A stretch of 13,215 nt of DNA from Phycisphaerae bacterium (lineage in GTDB: Bacteria > Planctomycetota > Phycisphaerae > Tepidisphaerales > Tepidisphaeraceae). The DNA is taken from NCBI GenBank assembly GCA_014380825.1, contig JACMJD010000246.1, positions 1 to 13,215 of the forward strand, in the 5' to 3' direction. How positions within the stretch are numbered: position 1 is the first letter of the stretch; the number at the start of each line of letters is the position of its first letter. Below are positions 1 to 5,788 of this stretch, in pieces. Position numbers and translations under genes: made by a program. Below the pieces are notes generated by a model. That model saw nothing but the letters and a program-made list of their open reading frames with translations, was not told the origin of the DNA and ran no database searches.

Positions 1-809
1 ACATGAACAGCAGCGCCGCGATCAAAGCATTCGTCGGTGAAAACGGCGGCGCGGTTTGCACGAGTTCGAACTGTCGCAACGTGCTGGATTGGGCGCTAAA
101 CAAGAGGTCAGAGGTCAGAGTTCAGAGTTCAGACTCTAATGGCGATCCCGCTTCAGCGGGTGTGTCTTCCGGCAAGGTCAAAATCCTCTTCTTCCCCGAC
201 CAACACCTCGGGCGCAACACCGCGCACGCGATGGGATATCCGCTCGACAGGATGGTCGTCTGGGACCCGCGCGAAGACCTGGGCGGCAATAGCGAAGAAG
301 ATCTCCGCAACGCCGACTTCGTCCTGTGGAAAGGCCACTGCTCCGTCCATCAACTTTTCCGCCCGGAGCACGTCGACCAAGCTCGCGCGCAGCATCCCGG
401 CATCAAAGTGATGGTGCATCCCGAGTGCCGCTTCGAAGTCGTCGAAAAAGCCGATCTCGCCGGCAGCACGGCGTACATCGTCGAACAAGTCCGCAAAGCC
501 CCGCCCGGCACCGCCTGGGCCATCGGCACGGAAGTTCATCTGATCAACCGCCTGAAGCAGCAGCATCCGGAGCAGACGATCATCGTGCTAAGCGAATGCC
601 AGTGCCTGTGTACGACGATGTTCCGCATCGACCTGCCGCATTTGTGCTGGGCGCTGGAGAATCTGGTGGATGGCCGGGTCGTGAACGAAATCAAGGTCGA
701 CGATCACACCCGAAAATTCGCGACGATCGCGCTGGAGCGAATGCTGGCGATTAAGGGAACGGGAAATCCGATCGGAAAGCAGCAACCAACAACGACGTCA
801 GTGGATTAG
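1..809 (+). CDS. nadA: Quinolinate synthase NadA, 5' end missing
   Basis: NadA condenses iminoaspartate with dihydroxyacetone phosphate to give quinolinate in de novo NAD synthesis; it is a cytosolic [4Fe-4S] enzyme. The frame is open to the left edge, and the ATG at 3 is only an internal Met of the conserved YxNSSAAIKAF segment. Counting from that Met, visible family motifs are NSSAAIKAF (2-10), CTSSN (19-23), FFPDQHLGRN (63-72), WKGHCSVHQLF (109-119), HPEC (139-142), GTEVHLINRL and CQCLC (199-203). By comparison with E. coli NadA, C113 and one of C199/C201/C203 should be cluster ligands; the first ligand lies upstream of the window. Oddity: about 24 extra residues (roughly 34-57) separate the DWAL helix from FFPDQH. 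They are encoded by a tandem heptad repeat plus a hairpin and contain no stop. The rest of the domain is intact, so the gene is probably functional. A small ORF follows 53 bp downstream. Confidence 0.95.
   Translation, partial: MNSSAAIKAFVGENGGAVCTSSNCRNVLDWALNKRSEVRVQSSDSNGDPASAGVSSGKVKILFFPDQHLGRNTAHAMGYPLDRMVVWDPREDLGGNSEEDLRNADFVLWKGHCSVHQLFRPEHVDQARAQHPGIKVMVHPECRFEVVEKADLAGSTAYIVEQVRKAPPGTAWAIGTEVHLINRLKQQHPEQTIIVLSECQCLCTTMFRIDLPHLCWALENLVDGRVVNEIKVDDHTRKFATIALERMLAIKGTGNPIGKQQPTTTSVD
104..160 (+). repeat. Heptad tandem repeat plus hairpin inside nadA
   Basis: Four tandem 7-bp units (GAGGTCA, GAGGTCA, GAGTTCA, GAGTTCA) occupy 104-131 and are followed by GAC. Then comes a hairpin with arms CCCGC (147-151) and GCGGG (156-160) around a TTCA loop. 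The block replaces what is normally a very short linker in NadA and keeps the reading frame. A related element, GAGGTCA-GAAATCA-GAC, occurs at 3410-3426. This looks like a dispersed short repeat that has invaded a coding region. Confidence 0.7.
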
Positions 810-862
810 CTGCCGCTCGTTGTGTCCCCTTACGTGACACCTGACTAGAAAAGATTCATCCA

Positions 863-1084
863 ATGAACGACCACGACATGGCAAACCTGATGAAGGCGGC
901 GACCGAGCGGCAGTTGGCGGTGGCGGCGCTACAGAAAAAGTACGAGGACAGCGAAAGCATTCCGACCGAGCAACTCGTCCGCGACATGCGTGAGCTGCTC
1001 GCCACAGAGCGGGTCGTGCTCGACGCGATCATCACGCTCTTCGTCAAGCTGGGCGATAGCGAGGACGCACCATCGGGCCAGTGA
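863..1084 (+). CDS. Small charged helical protein, function unknown
   Basis: I do not recognise this 73-residue protein. It is predicted to be almost entirely helical: a hydrophilic N-terminal helix (about 3-26, AATERQLAVAALQKKYED), a short break at SIPTEQ, then a second amphipathic helix (about 38-63, VRDMRELLATERVVLDAIITLFVKLGD). There is no signal peptide, cysteine or catalytic motif. It starts 53 bp after nadA in the same direction, so the two could be cotranscribed. No good Shine-Dalgarno sequence precedes the ATG. The heptad-like spacing of hydrophobic residues suggests a coiled-coil hairpin, perhaps a small accessory or dimerising protein. The antisense 63-residue frame over the same stretch is Ser-rich and looks like a shadow. 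That this is a real gene is likely but not certain. Confidence 0.6.
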   Translation: MNDHDMANLMKAATERQLAVAALQKKYEDSESIPTEQLVRDMRELLATERVVLDAIITLFVKLGDSEDAPSGQ

Positions 1085-1245
1085 GGCAGTCAATCGACCG
1101 ACCACCACCCGTTTCCATTTCCTCGATACCGAAGCTGGACGGTGATGGTATGCTCAACGGTTAGCGGCTGATGCATCATTGGAGAGAGCGGTTGCGCCTC
1201 TAATTGACGTTTGCAACCGGAAACCTGATGAAGCCTTCTACAGAT

Positions 1246-1250
1246 GGAGA
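1246..1250 (+). promoter_or_regulatory. Shine-Dalgarno site fixing the HAF protein start
   Basis: GGAGA lies 6 nt before the ATG at 1257. That ATG opens a signal-peptide-like N-terminus (MRAPAFVVFGLLSIP). The longer in-frame TTG start at 1179 adds 26 charged residues ahead of the signal and is less plausible. Confidence 0.7.
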
Positions 1251-1256
1251 GCTGTC

Positions 1257-2618
1257 ATGCGCGCACCTGCATTCGTCGTCTTTGGGCTTCTGAGCATTCC
1301 CGTAGGCGAAGCACCGGCAAGTTTCGTTCCCGTTTACGGTGCGGACGTCGGCGGTGCGGGCGGGAACCCGTATCTCCCTTTTGAGCCGGGGAGGACCGCC
1401 GGGGATGGCTTGGGCATCGGATCTGTTTACCGCGCGACGCCGACCCCTGGCACGCTCAAGTCATTCAGATGGGGCCCCAACGGCACCGTCGAGCTGAGTG
1501 CCCCCAGTTTCAGTCGCCCATACGGCATCAACAAAACCGGGATGGCGGTAGGAACGGCGGGCCTTCCTGTGCGGTGGGATGAGAGTGGCGTCGTAACCGA
1601 ACTTGGTCATCTTGGGGACCCAAGCACTGGCAGCACCACCGGCATTGCACTGACAATCAACGATGCCGGTGCGAGCGCCGGTTGGGTGTTGGACTACGTT
1701 GATGATCAGCCCGTGGGAAACCGCGCCGTGCGTTGGGATGCCGGGCACACCACGGCGACTGCGCTGGATCACATCAGTACCGACTTGAACGGCCACGGCG
1801 CTAGTGTCGCGGTCTCGATTAACGCGCACGGATTAATTGCAGGCAACGGACAAAAGTACGTCAACGGAGTGGATCGTGGCACTCGCGCTGTACGGTGGGC
1901 TGCCAGCGGCACGGAGGCGACCGAGCTGGGCATTCTTGGCACTAGTCCCTCCGGCAATACAAACGCAACCGTATACCGCGTCAACGACTCCGGCACCGCT
2001 GTTGGGTACTGCGGTCTGTACGATGGGACCAGCAGTTCAGGTAAGCGAGTTCCGGCCCGTTGGGACGGTTCGGGAGCGGCAGCGACGCCGCTCCTTCACC
2101 CGGACGGAGTCAAGTCCGGATACGCGTTCGACGTCAACAATGCCGGTACAGCGGTTGGTTGGGTGGAAGAATACGTAAACACCTTTCTCACCTTCCACGC
2201 GATGCGTTGGGATCCAGGCCAAAATGTGGGAATCCCGCTGCGCGGACTGACTAATCCAAATGCGGAGACCGCAGCGCACGCGATCAACGACTCGGGGATC
2301 GTTGTTGGGCTTGTGTACGATGCCGGTGGCGGCGCCTTTATGTGGTTGCCGGACGGGACTCCCGTTCGACTAAATTCACTGATCGACCCGGCATCCGGCT
2401 GGTCGCTCTATTCGGCCATCGGAATCAGCGACACCAACTGGGTTACGGGTTACGGCGTGTTTGATCCCGACGGCGCGGGTGGCGTCGCAGGATACGATCG
2501 CATGTTCATAATCCAGGTGCCGGAGCCGCGAGGCATCGCGGCAACGTGCATGTGCGCTCTGGCACGGCTGTCACGGGGTCACCGCCGCCGGCTCTATGCC
2601 AAATCTACTCTTTCTTGA
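1257..2618 (+). CDS. HAF-repeat surface protein with PEP-CTERM tail
   Basis: This 453-residue protein is probably exported. It starts with a signal-like segment (1-22, MRAPAFVVFGLLSIPVGEAPAS). The body is built from HAF-family extracellular repeats, whose signature is INxxGxxVG followed by A-x-RW-D and then a short LG-type stretch. Clear copies include INKTGMAVG, INDAGASAGW, INAHGLIAG, VNDSGTAVGY, VNNAGTAVGW and INDSGIVVGL, each followed by VRW, ARW or MRW. Repeats of this kind probably fold as a beta-propeller-like structure. The C-terminus has VPEP at residues 421-424, then a short hydrophobic stretch (GIAATCMCALARL), then an Arg-rich tail (RGHRRR). That order matches a PEP-CTERM sorting signal recognised by exosortase, although the hydrophobic part is short. 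No ligand or enzyme activity can be read from the sequence. It stands alone, downstream of a 172-bp gap. Confidence 0.85.
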   Translation: MRAPAFVVFGLLSIPVGEAPASFVPVYGADVGGAGGNPYLPFEPGRTAGDGLGIGSVYRATPTPGTLKSFRWGPNGTVELSAPSFSRPYGINKTGMAVGTAGLPVRWDESGVVTELGHLGDPSTGSTTGIALTINDAGASAGWVLDYVDDQPVGNRAVRWDAGHTTATALDHISTDLNGHGASVAVSINAHGLIAGNGQKYVNGVDRGTRAVRWAASGTEATELGILGTSPSGNTNATVYRVNDSGTAVGYCGLYDGTSSSGKRVPARWDGSGAAATPLLHPDGVKSGYAFDVNNAGTAVGWVEEYVNTFLTFHAMRWDPGQNVGIPLRGLTNPNAETAAHAINDSGIVVGLVYDAGGGAFMWLPDGTPVRLNSLIDPASGWSLYSAIGISDTNWVTGYGVFDPDGAGGVAGYDRMFIIQVPEPRGIAATCMCALARLSRGHRRRLYAKSTLS

Positions 2619-2634
2619 GCGATCACGATCGCTC
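2617..2634 (+). terminator. Possible weak hairpin after the HAF gene
   Basis: GAGCGAT (2617-2623) and ATCGCTC (2628-2634) form a 7-bp stem with a 4-nt loop, overlapping the stop codon of the HAF protein gene. There is no T tract, so termination here is only a possibility. Confidence 0.3.
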
Positions 2635-2696
2635 GACGAGCGCCAGATCGGAAACGGGGACGGGGCTGGTCTTGCTTGCGTTGCGCTTATGTCTCG

Positions 2697-2734
2697 CCTT
2701 GCGCTGCGCGCCGCGGCCGTGAAATGCGCAGCGC
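2697..2734. repeat. REP-like hairpin, copy 1
   Basis: GCGCTGCGC (2701-2709) pairs with GCGCAGCGC (2726-2734). The left side begins CCTTGCGCTGCGCG, which is repeated exactly 98 bp downstream in copy 2. The conserved stem with a variable loop is typical of REP-type extragenic palindromes. Confidence 0.65.
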
Positions 2735-2794
2735 GGCGAAATGAAAAATATGAAAATCTCACGGGGGTTTTCAGAGGAAACTGACGGATGTCGG

Positions 2795-2832
2795 CCTTGC
2801 GCTGCGCGCGGCGCGACTGGCCGGCGCAGCGC
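2795..2832. repeat. REP-like hairpin, copy 2
   Basis: The same 14-bp left side (2795-2808) and the same 9-bp stem, GCGCTGCGC (2799-2807) with GCGCAGCGC (2824-2832), as copy 1, but a different loop. Both copies span 38 bp from left side to the end of the right arm. Confidence 0.65.
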
Positions 2833-2957
2833 GGGCAGTAATGGTGAGGGCGGTGTTTCGCGACGCCCGTGATCTCACGTTCGGGCCGGACGTAGTTGCT
2901 CTTTCGCAATCGAATGTTCAACGTGGGCAAGGTCATGCCTTGCGGCAATTTGGGCCG

Positions 2958-2977
2958 TTCCCGAAAATTCCCGAAAA
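2958..2977. repeat. Tandem TTCCCGAAAA, two units
   Basis: Two exact head-to-tail copies of a 10-bp unit, followed by the related ACCCGATCGGCGAAAA. No function can be read from this. Confidence 0.55.
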
Positions 2978-3097
2978 CACCCGATCGGCGAAAATCGTCT
3001 CAGCGACAAAACGTGGCCGGGCCGGGAGATGTCGATTGTGTGGGTGTGCGGGCCGGGAAAAGCGGGATGAACGCCAAGCCGGGAAGCGGAAGAGATT

Positions 3098-3169
3098 GGT
3101 CCGCGAATTGACACGGTTCACGAATCAGAATCACAATCATTCGTGTTCATTCGTGTTCATTCGCGGATC
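3098..3169. repeat. Nested palindrome with TCGTGTTCAT repeats
   Basis: Outer arms TCCGCGAAT (3100-3108) and ATTCGCGGA (3159-3167) enclose inner arms CACGAAT (3119-3125) and ATTCGTG (3139-3145). The right half contains two exact tandem copies of TCGTGTTCAT (3141-3160), and the motif continues into CATTCGCGG. This is a structured intergenic repeat unit; similar CATTCGTGTT strings are, from memory, common between genes in several bacterial phyla. Confidence 0.6.
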
Positions 3170-3210
3170 ATCAAGTTTTCCTAATCTTCTCTCTGCATGG
3201 CATGGCGATC

Positions 3211-3240
3211 TTGGCGCTTCGGCAAGCTCAGGACCGGCGG
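3211..3240. repeat. Dispersed TTCGGCAAGCTCA element
   Basis: TTCGGCAAGCTCA at 3218-3230 matches TTCGACAAGCTCA at 8472-8484 with one difference, and both are followed by C/G-rich sequence. It belongs to a dispersed repeat type that, from memory, is widespread in intergenic DNA of many bacteria. Confidence 0.55.
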
Positions 3241-3282
3241 CTTGGCGTTCAGTGTGTATTCGGGCCGGAAATTTGTCTCGGC

Positions 3283-3407
3283 AACGAAGCCGTTTCGCGT
3301 TTTCGCGCTCGTTCGCGTAATGGCAGGGCTGGCCGGGAGTTGGGCTCGGGGGCTTGGAAAAGGAGGATCAAAAACGCATATCAATCTGGAGGAACGAAGC
3401 CGTTTCG
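3283..3407. repeat. 15-bp direct repeat pair
   Basis: AACGAAGCCGTTTCG occurs exactly at 3283-3297 and 3393-3407. Each copy contains an imperfect palindrome, CGAA-GCCGT-TTCG. The second copy lies just downstream of the tupA-like stop codon in the direction of transcription. Confidence 0.5.
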
Positions 3408-3409
3408 GA

Positions 3410-3426
3410 GAGGTCAGAAATCAGAC
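3410..3426. repeat. Heptad repeat element, second locus
   Basis: GAGGTCA (3410-3416), GAAATCA (3417-3423), then GAC. This is the same heptad plan and the same GAC ending as the element inserted in nadA at 104-134. It lies 10 bp beyond the stop codon of the tupA-like gene. Confidence 0.55.
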
Positions 3427-3436
3427 GCTGGTGCGA

Positions 3437-4276
3437 TCACTTCGGTGGATCGATCTCAACCGAGAAGAACAGCGGCCGGTGGTCGTATTTGTCTTTGCCG
3501 AATTCGGCGATCCACTTTTGCGTTTCTTCCGATCGCAGAAACTGTGCGAGCTTGCGAGCCGCGTCCACGCGGGCGCCGGTCACTCGATTGGGATTGGCAA
3601 CCGCCACCACATAAGGCCGGCGCAGCGCTTCGTCGGCGGCGACCATCAATCCCATTCCGTCAGCAGACAATTTGCCCGTCAGAAATGGGATGCGGCCGAT
3701 CATCGTGTACGCGTGCTTTTCCGCGGCGATCTTCAATACTTCGCGCTGGCGGTCTTCGAACAGCGTCGTGATGTTCTTCGGATCGAACCGAATGTCGTTC
3801 GCATCGACGATTGCGCGGAGCACGCCCTGCGCGCCGAGGCTCGCATGTACCACCAGCGGCTGACCGCTCGCCGCGAGTTTGCGCAGCGCGTCGCCGGCGC
3901 TGGTCATTCCTTTTATCCCGGCCGGATCATTCGTCGGGCCGACGATGATCAGCTCATTTCGACACCATGGTTGCGGGTCCATCGCCAGGCCGTCGGCGAC
4001 GAGGTTGATGATCTTGTCGCTGGAATGCATCGTGATCAGATCGATCCCGCCGTCGCGGAACGAGCGGTCGATCGTTTGCTTTTCGCCGAACGCGACGGTT
4101 TGAATTTTGATGCCGGTTTGCTTTTCAAACCGCGCCGCGACTTGCGGCCAGAAATCGGTGTCCATCATGCCGTTGATCACGGCGCAGCGGACGATAGTTG
4201 GTTGAGTTGTGGCCTGCGCGTGCGAGATCGAGCTGAGCGTGAGGACCAGGATCGCGGTGAAGATTGCTCGCATCAT
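3437..4276 (-). CDS. TupA-like oxyanion ABC transporter binding protein
   Basis: This is a 279-residue periplasmic substrate-binding protein of the PstS/TupA-like superfamily. An N-terminal signal peptide ends near residue 20 (MMRAIFTAILVLTLSSISHAQA). FEKQTGIKIQTVAFG and NELIIVGPTNDPAGIKG closely resemble TupA tungstate-binding proteins, and the DPAGIKG segment is the most diagnostic. Differences: the usual N-terminal TTSTxxSG ligand loop reads INGMMDTD, and the later SRGDxSGTH loop reads VVHASLGAQG, so ligand and affinity may differ from true TupA. The ATG at 4276 is chosen because its ATGA overlaps the stop of the preceding gene, implying translational coupling; the long N-terminal extension in this frame lies antiparallel to nothing recognisable and overlaps that upstream gene. 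No permease or ATPase gene is adjacent. ModE-like and Mop genes nearby support a molybdate/tungstate theme. Confidence 0.85.
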   Translation of the reverse strand: MMRAIFTAILVLTLSSISHAQATTQPTIVRCAVINGMMDTDFWPQVAARFEKQTGIKIQTVAFGEKQTIDRSFRDGGIDLITMHSSDKIINLVADGLAMDPQPWCRNELIIVGPTNDPAGIKGMTSAGDALRKLAASGQPLVVHASLGAQGVLRAIVDANDIRFDPKNITTLFEDRQREVLKIAAEKHAYTMIGRIPFLTGKLSADGMGLMVAADEALRRPYVVAVANPNRVTGARVDAARKLAQFLRSEETQKWIAEFGKDKYDHRPLFFSVEIDPPK

Positions 4277-5007
4277 TTCGTTCGTCGTCGAAGAAGTGGA
4301 ATGGCCAAACCGATGATTGCGGTCGCCGCCGGCTCGGGGATCGCGTCGGCCGTTATGGACAACTCGGGCCGGCTTGTCGCGGTGCCGAAGGTTCGACTGT
4401 TGAACAAATAGCTGACCGCGGCATCGGCCGACAACAGGTGCAGGCTGACGAGCGAACCGGCGGAAACATCGTTCGTGAAATTCGCGGGCAGCGAAAGTGC
4501 GTTGGACGTCGAGCCGCTGTTTCCGCCGGGGAATGCGAAGTTTCCGAGCGGCGTGACACCGTTTGCGAGAAACGCCGGCAGCGTGTTGAAGTTCACGCCC
4601 ACGGCGCTCGGAGTCGACGGCATGCCAGCGCCTTCGACCCACGAGTCATCCTGCATCCAGCGAACCGCTAACTGACCGGCCGCGTTGGCGTTGAAGATTG
4701 CGTTGTTCGGCGTGGCCGCGGTCAACTTCAGTGACGCTGAAGTCAGTTGCCAGTTTCCCGCGCCGAATGTGGTGTCGAATGCCGCCTTCGTCGCCGCCAG
4801 ATCGAATCGCATGACCGATTGAAATTCGCCGGTGCTCGATCCGGGCGCTGAGATTCCAAGTCCACCGGCGGCGCCGAAGTTTCCGGTCGGGTTGCCCGAC
4901 GTCACGAACGTGTCGGCGACGGGATTGATTGCCTGTGTCTGCGCCGCGTGCGCGAGCATCGGCAAGGCGCAGGCAGAAAGAACAAACTTGAAGAACGGAG
5001 CACGCAT
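4273..5007 (-). CDS. DNRLRE-like PEP-CTERM secreted protein
   Basis: This 244-residue exported protein has a signal peptide (1-20, MRAPFFKFVLSACALPMLAH, likely cut after AHA). Its body resembles DNRLRE-type beta-sandwich domains: ADTFVTSGNPTGNFGAAGGLGIS near the N-terminus, VMRFDL, then a run of strands ending in PELSI. The C-terminus is a compact PEP-CTERM signal: IPEP (223-226), a hydrophobic stretch (AATAIIGLAIPLL) and RRR. It should therefore be processed by an exosortase and kept at the surface or released. The start at 5007 is supported by AGGGAGA five nt upstream; the longer frame to 5034 would overlap the previous gene's stop. It lies 19 nt after the prepilin-like gene and overlaps the tupA-like gene by 4 nt, so the three form a tight operon. 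No catalytic residues are apparent. Confidence 0.85.
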   Translation of the reverse strand: MRAPFFKFVLSACALPMLAHAAQTQAINPVADTFVTSGNPTGNFGAAGGLGISAPGSSTGEFQSVMRFDLAATKAAFDTTFGAGNWQLTSASLKLTAATPNNAIFNANAAGQLAVRWMQDDSWVEGAGMPSTPSAVGVNFNTLPAFLANGVTPLGNFAFPGGNSGSTSNALSLPANFTNDVSAGSLVSLHLLSADAAVSYLFNSRTFGTATSRPELSITADAIPEPAATAIIGLAIPLLRRRTK

Positions 5008-5012
5008 GCAAT

Positions 5013-5019
5013 TCTCCCT
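5013..5019 (-). promoter_or_regulatory. Shine-Dalgarno for the DNRLRE gene
   Basis: AGGGAGA on the minus strand, 5 nt before the ATG at 5007. It lies in the 19-nt gap after the prepilin-like gene and decides between the starts at 5007 and 5034. Confidence 0.75.
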
Positions 5020-5026
5020 GTACAAA

Positions 5027-5743
5027 TTAGCCACCGCCGGGTCCGGCCCAAGTGGACGTTTTGATCACCCAACGCACGTCAGCGCGTTGCACTTCGCCCT
5101 TGCCCACACCGATCTCCGCGCCGGTGTAGCTAGCGACATGACCATCGAGAAATCCGAGATTTGCCCGCCTGTTGTTGCCGTGGCGCGCGACCGCAGTATA
5201 CGGATTTGCCGACGGCAGAACCGAACAATATTCGCCCGCTCCTTCGGCCAGAAAAACCACCGTCGCCCACGGTCCAATCCGGTTAATCCGATCGGGCAGC
5301 GCGGCTTGCCAGGTCGAAAGTCGCATGTTCATCGCGTAGCTGAAGAAGCATTTCTGCCCGCCGTCGATCGCGGATGGACAAGACCAGATCGAACCATCGC
5401 CCGGGCGCGGAATGCGTTTCTCGGCGACGCGTTCCACATACATCTTCGTCCGCATGATCGGCGGGAGCGCGTTGAACCAGTCGGAGGGGCGATCGATCTG
5501 CGAGGTCGGCTGCGCCCCCTGCCCGCGCCGCGGCAGCCAGCCGTTATTCTCGTTCGCGTACATCAGAGCGGCCTGACTCCACTGTCGCATGTTCGACTGG
5601 CAGACGAGCGATTTAGATTGCTCCCGCGCACGGGCGAGCGTCGGCAGCAGGATCGCGATCAGCACGCTGATGATGCCGACCACGACAAGAACCTCGACGA
5701 GCGTAAATGCGCGGCGAAACTGACGAACAGTCGATCCCGACAT
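5027..5743 (-). CDS. Prepilin-like protein with H-(X)n-DG motif
   Basis: This 238-residue protein has a type IV prepilin/type II secretion pseudopilin N-terminus: a basic leader (MSGSTVRQFRRA, 1-12), then FTLVE with the conserved Glu at position +5 (E17) and a hydrophobic helix (LVEVLVVVGIISVLIAILLPTLARAREQ). Position -1 of the cleavage site is Ala rather than the usual Gly. The C-terminal part has cysteines (SLVCQSN, SCPSA, KCFF) and ARHGNNRRANLGFLDGHV, a variant of the planctomycete H-X9-DG motif with 11 residues between His and DG. Such proteins are numerous in planctomycetes and are probably pseudopilin-like surface proteins of unknown role. The ATG at 5743 is favoured because it starts the basic leader; it lies inside a perfect palindrome and a few nt from a predicted transcription start. 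It is first in an operon with the DNRLRE and tupA-like genes. Confidence 0.88.
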   Translation of the reverse strand: MSGSTVRQFRRAFTLVEVLVVVGIISVLIAILLPTLARAREQSKSLVCQSNMRQWSQAALMYANENNGWLPRRGQGAQPTSQIDRPSDWFNALPPIMRTKMYVERVAEKRIPRPGDGSIWSCPSAIDGGQKCFFSYAMNMRLSTWQAALPDRINRIGPWATVVFLAEGAGEYCSVLPSANPYTAVARHGNNRRANLGFLDGHVASYTGAEIGVGKGEVQRADVRWVIKTSTWAGPGGG

Positions 5744-5757
5744 AATCGTTATGTCGG
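5737..5757. promoter_or_regulatory. Perfect palindrome over start codon, candidate operator
   Basis: Arms CCGACATAA (5737-5745) and TTATGTCGG (5749-5757) are exact inverted repeats with a 3-bp spacer. On the minus strand the site begins 2 nt after a -10-like TATACT, covers the expected +1 and includes the ATG of the prepilin-like gene. This is an ideal place for a repressor. The CG-N-CATA half-site loosely resembles the enterobacterial ModE half-site (CG-N-TATA), and a modE-like gene ends 15 bp away, but the overall spacing is shorter than the E. coli site. Confidence 0.6.
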
Positions 5758-5759
5758 CG

Positions 5760-5788
5760 AGTATACAACGCTTACGGATATGGCTCAA
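5760..5788 (-). promoter_or_regulatory. Sigma70-like promoter for prepilin operon
   Basis: On the minus strand, TTGAGC (5788-5783) and TATACT (5765-5760) are separated by 17 bp, matching 4/6 and 5/6 of the -35 and -10 consensus. The -35 lies within the 3' end of the modE-like gene. The predicted start would be only about 10 nt before the ATG at 5743, leaving no room for a Shine-Dalgarno site; none is seen. Confidence 0.6.

Larger units (their letters stand above)
2635..3436. other. Gene-free gap filled with short repeats
   Basis: No reading frame here looks like a protein: the frames that exist are Arg/Ser-rich and run straight through repeats. The stretch contains a pair of identical-stem hairpins (2697-2734 and 2795-2832), a 10-bp tandem TTCCCGAAAA (2958-2977), a nested palindrome with TCGTGTTCAT direct repeats (3098-3169), a TTCGGCAAGCTCA element (3218-3230), a 15-bp direct repeat (3283-3297 and 3393-3407) and a heptad element (3410-3426). 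It lies between the convergent ends of the HAF gene and the tupA-like operon, a usual place for such elements to accumulate. Confidence 0.7.

Noticed and set aside
2841..3320. 159-residue plus-strand frame in the repeat-rich gap
   Set aside because: It translates straight through the nested palindrome and other repeats; Arg/Ser-rich, no family resemblance.
2697..3407. Possible CRISPR array in the repeat-rich gap
   Set aside because: Repeats are of different families, mostly two copies each, with no regular spacer length and no cas genes nearby.
3197..4411. 404-residue plus-strand frame
   Set aside because: It runs through intergenic repeats and is antisense to the tupA-like and DNRLRE genes; its composition is Arg/His-rich and has no recognisable domain.
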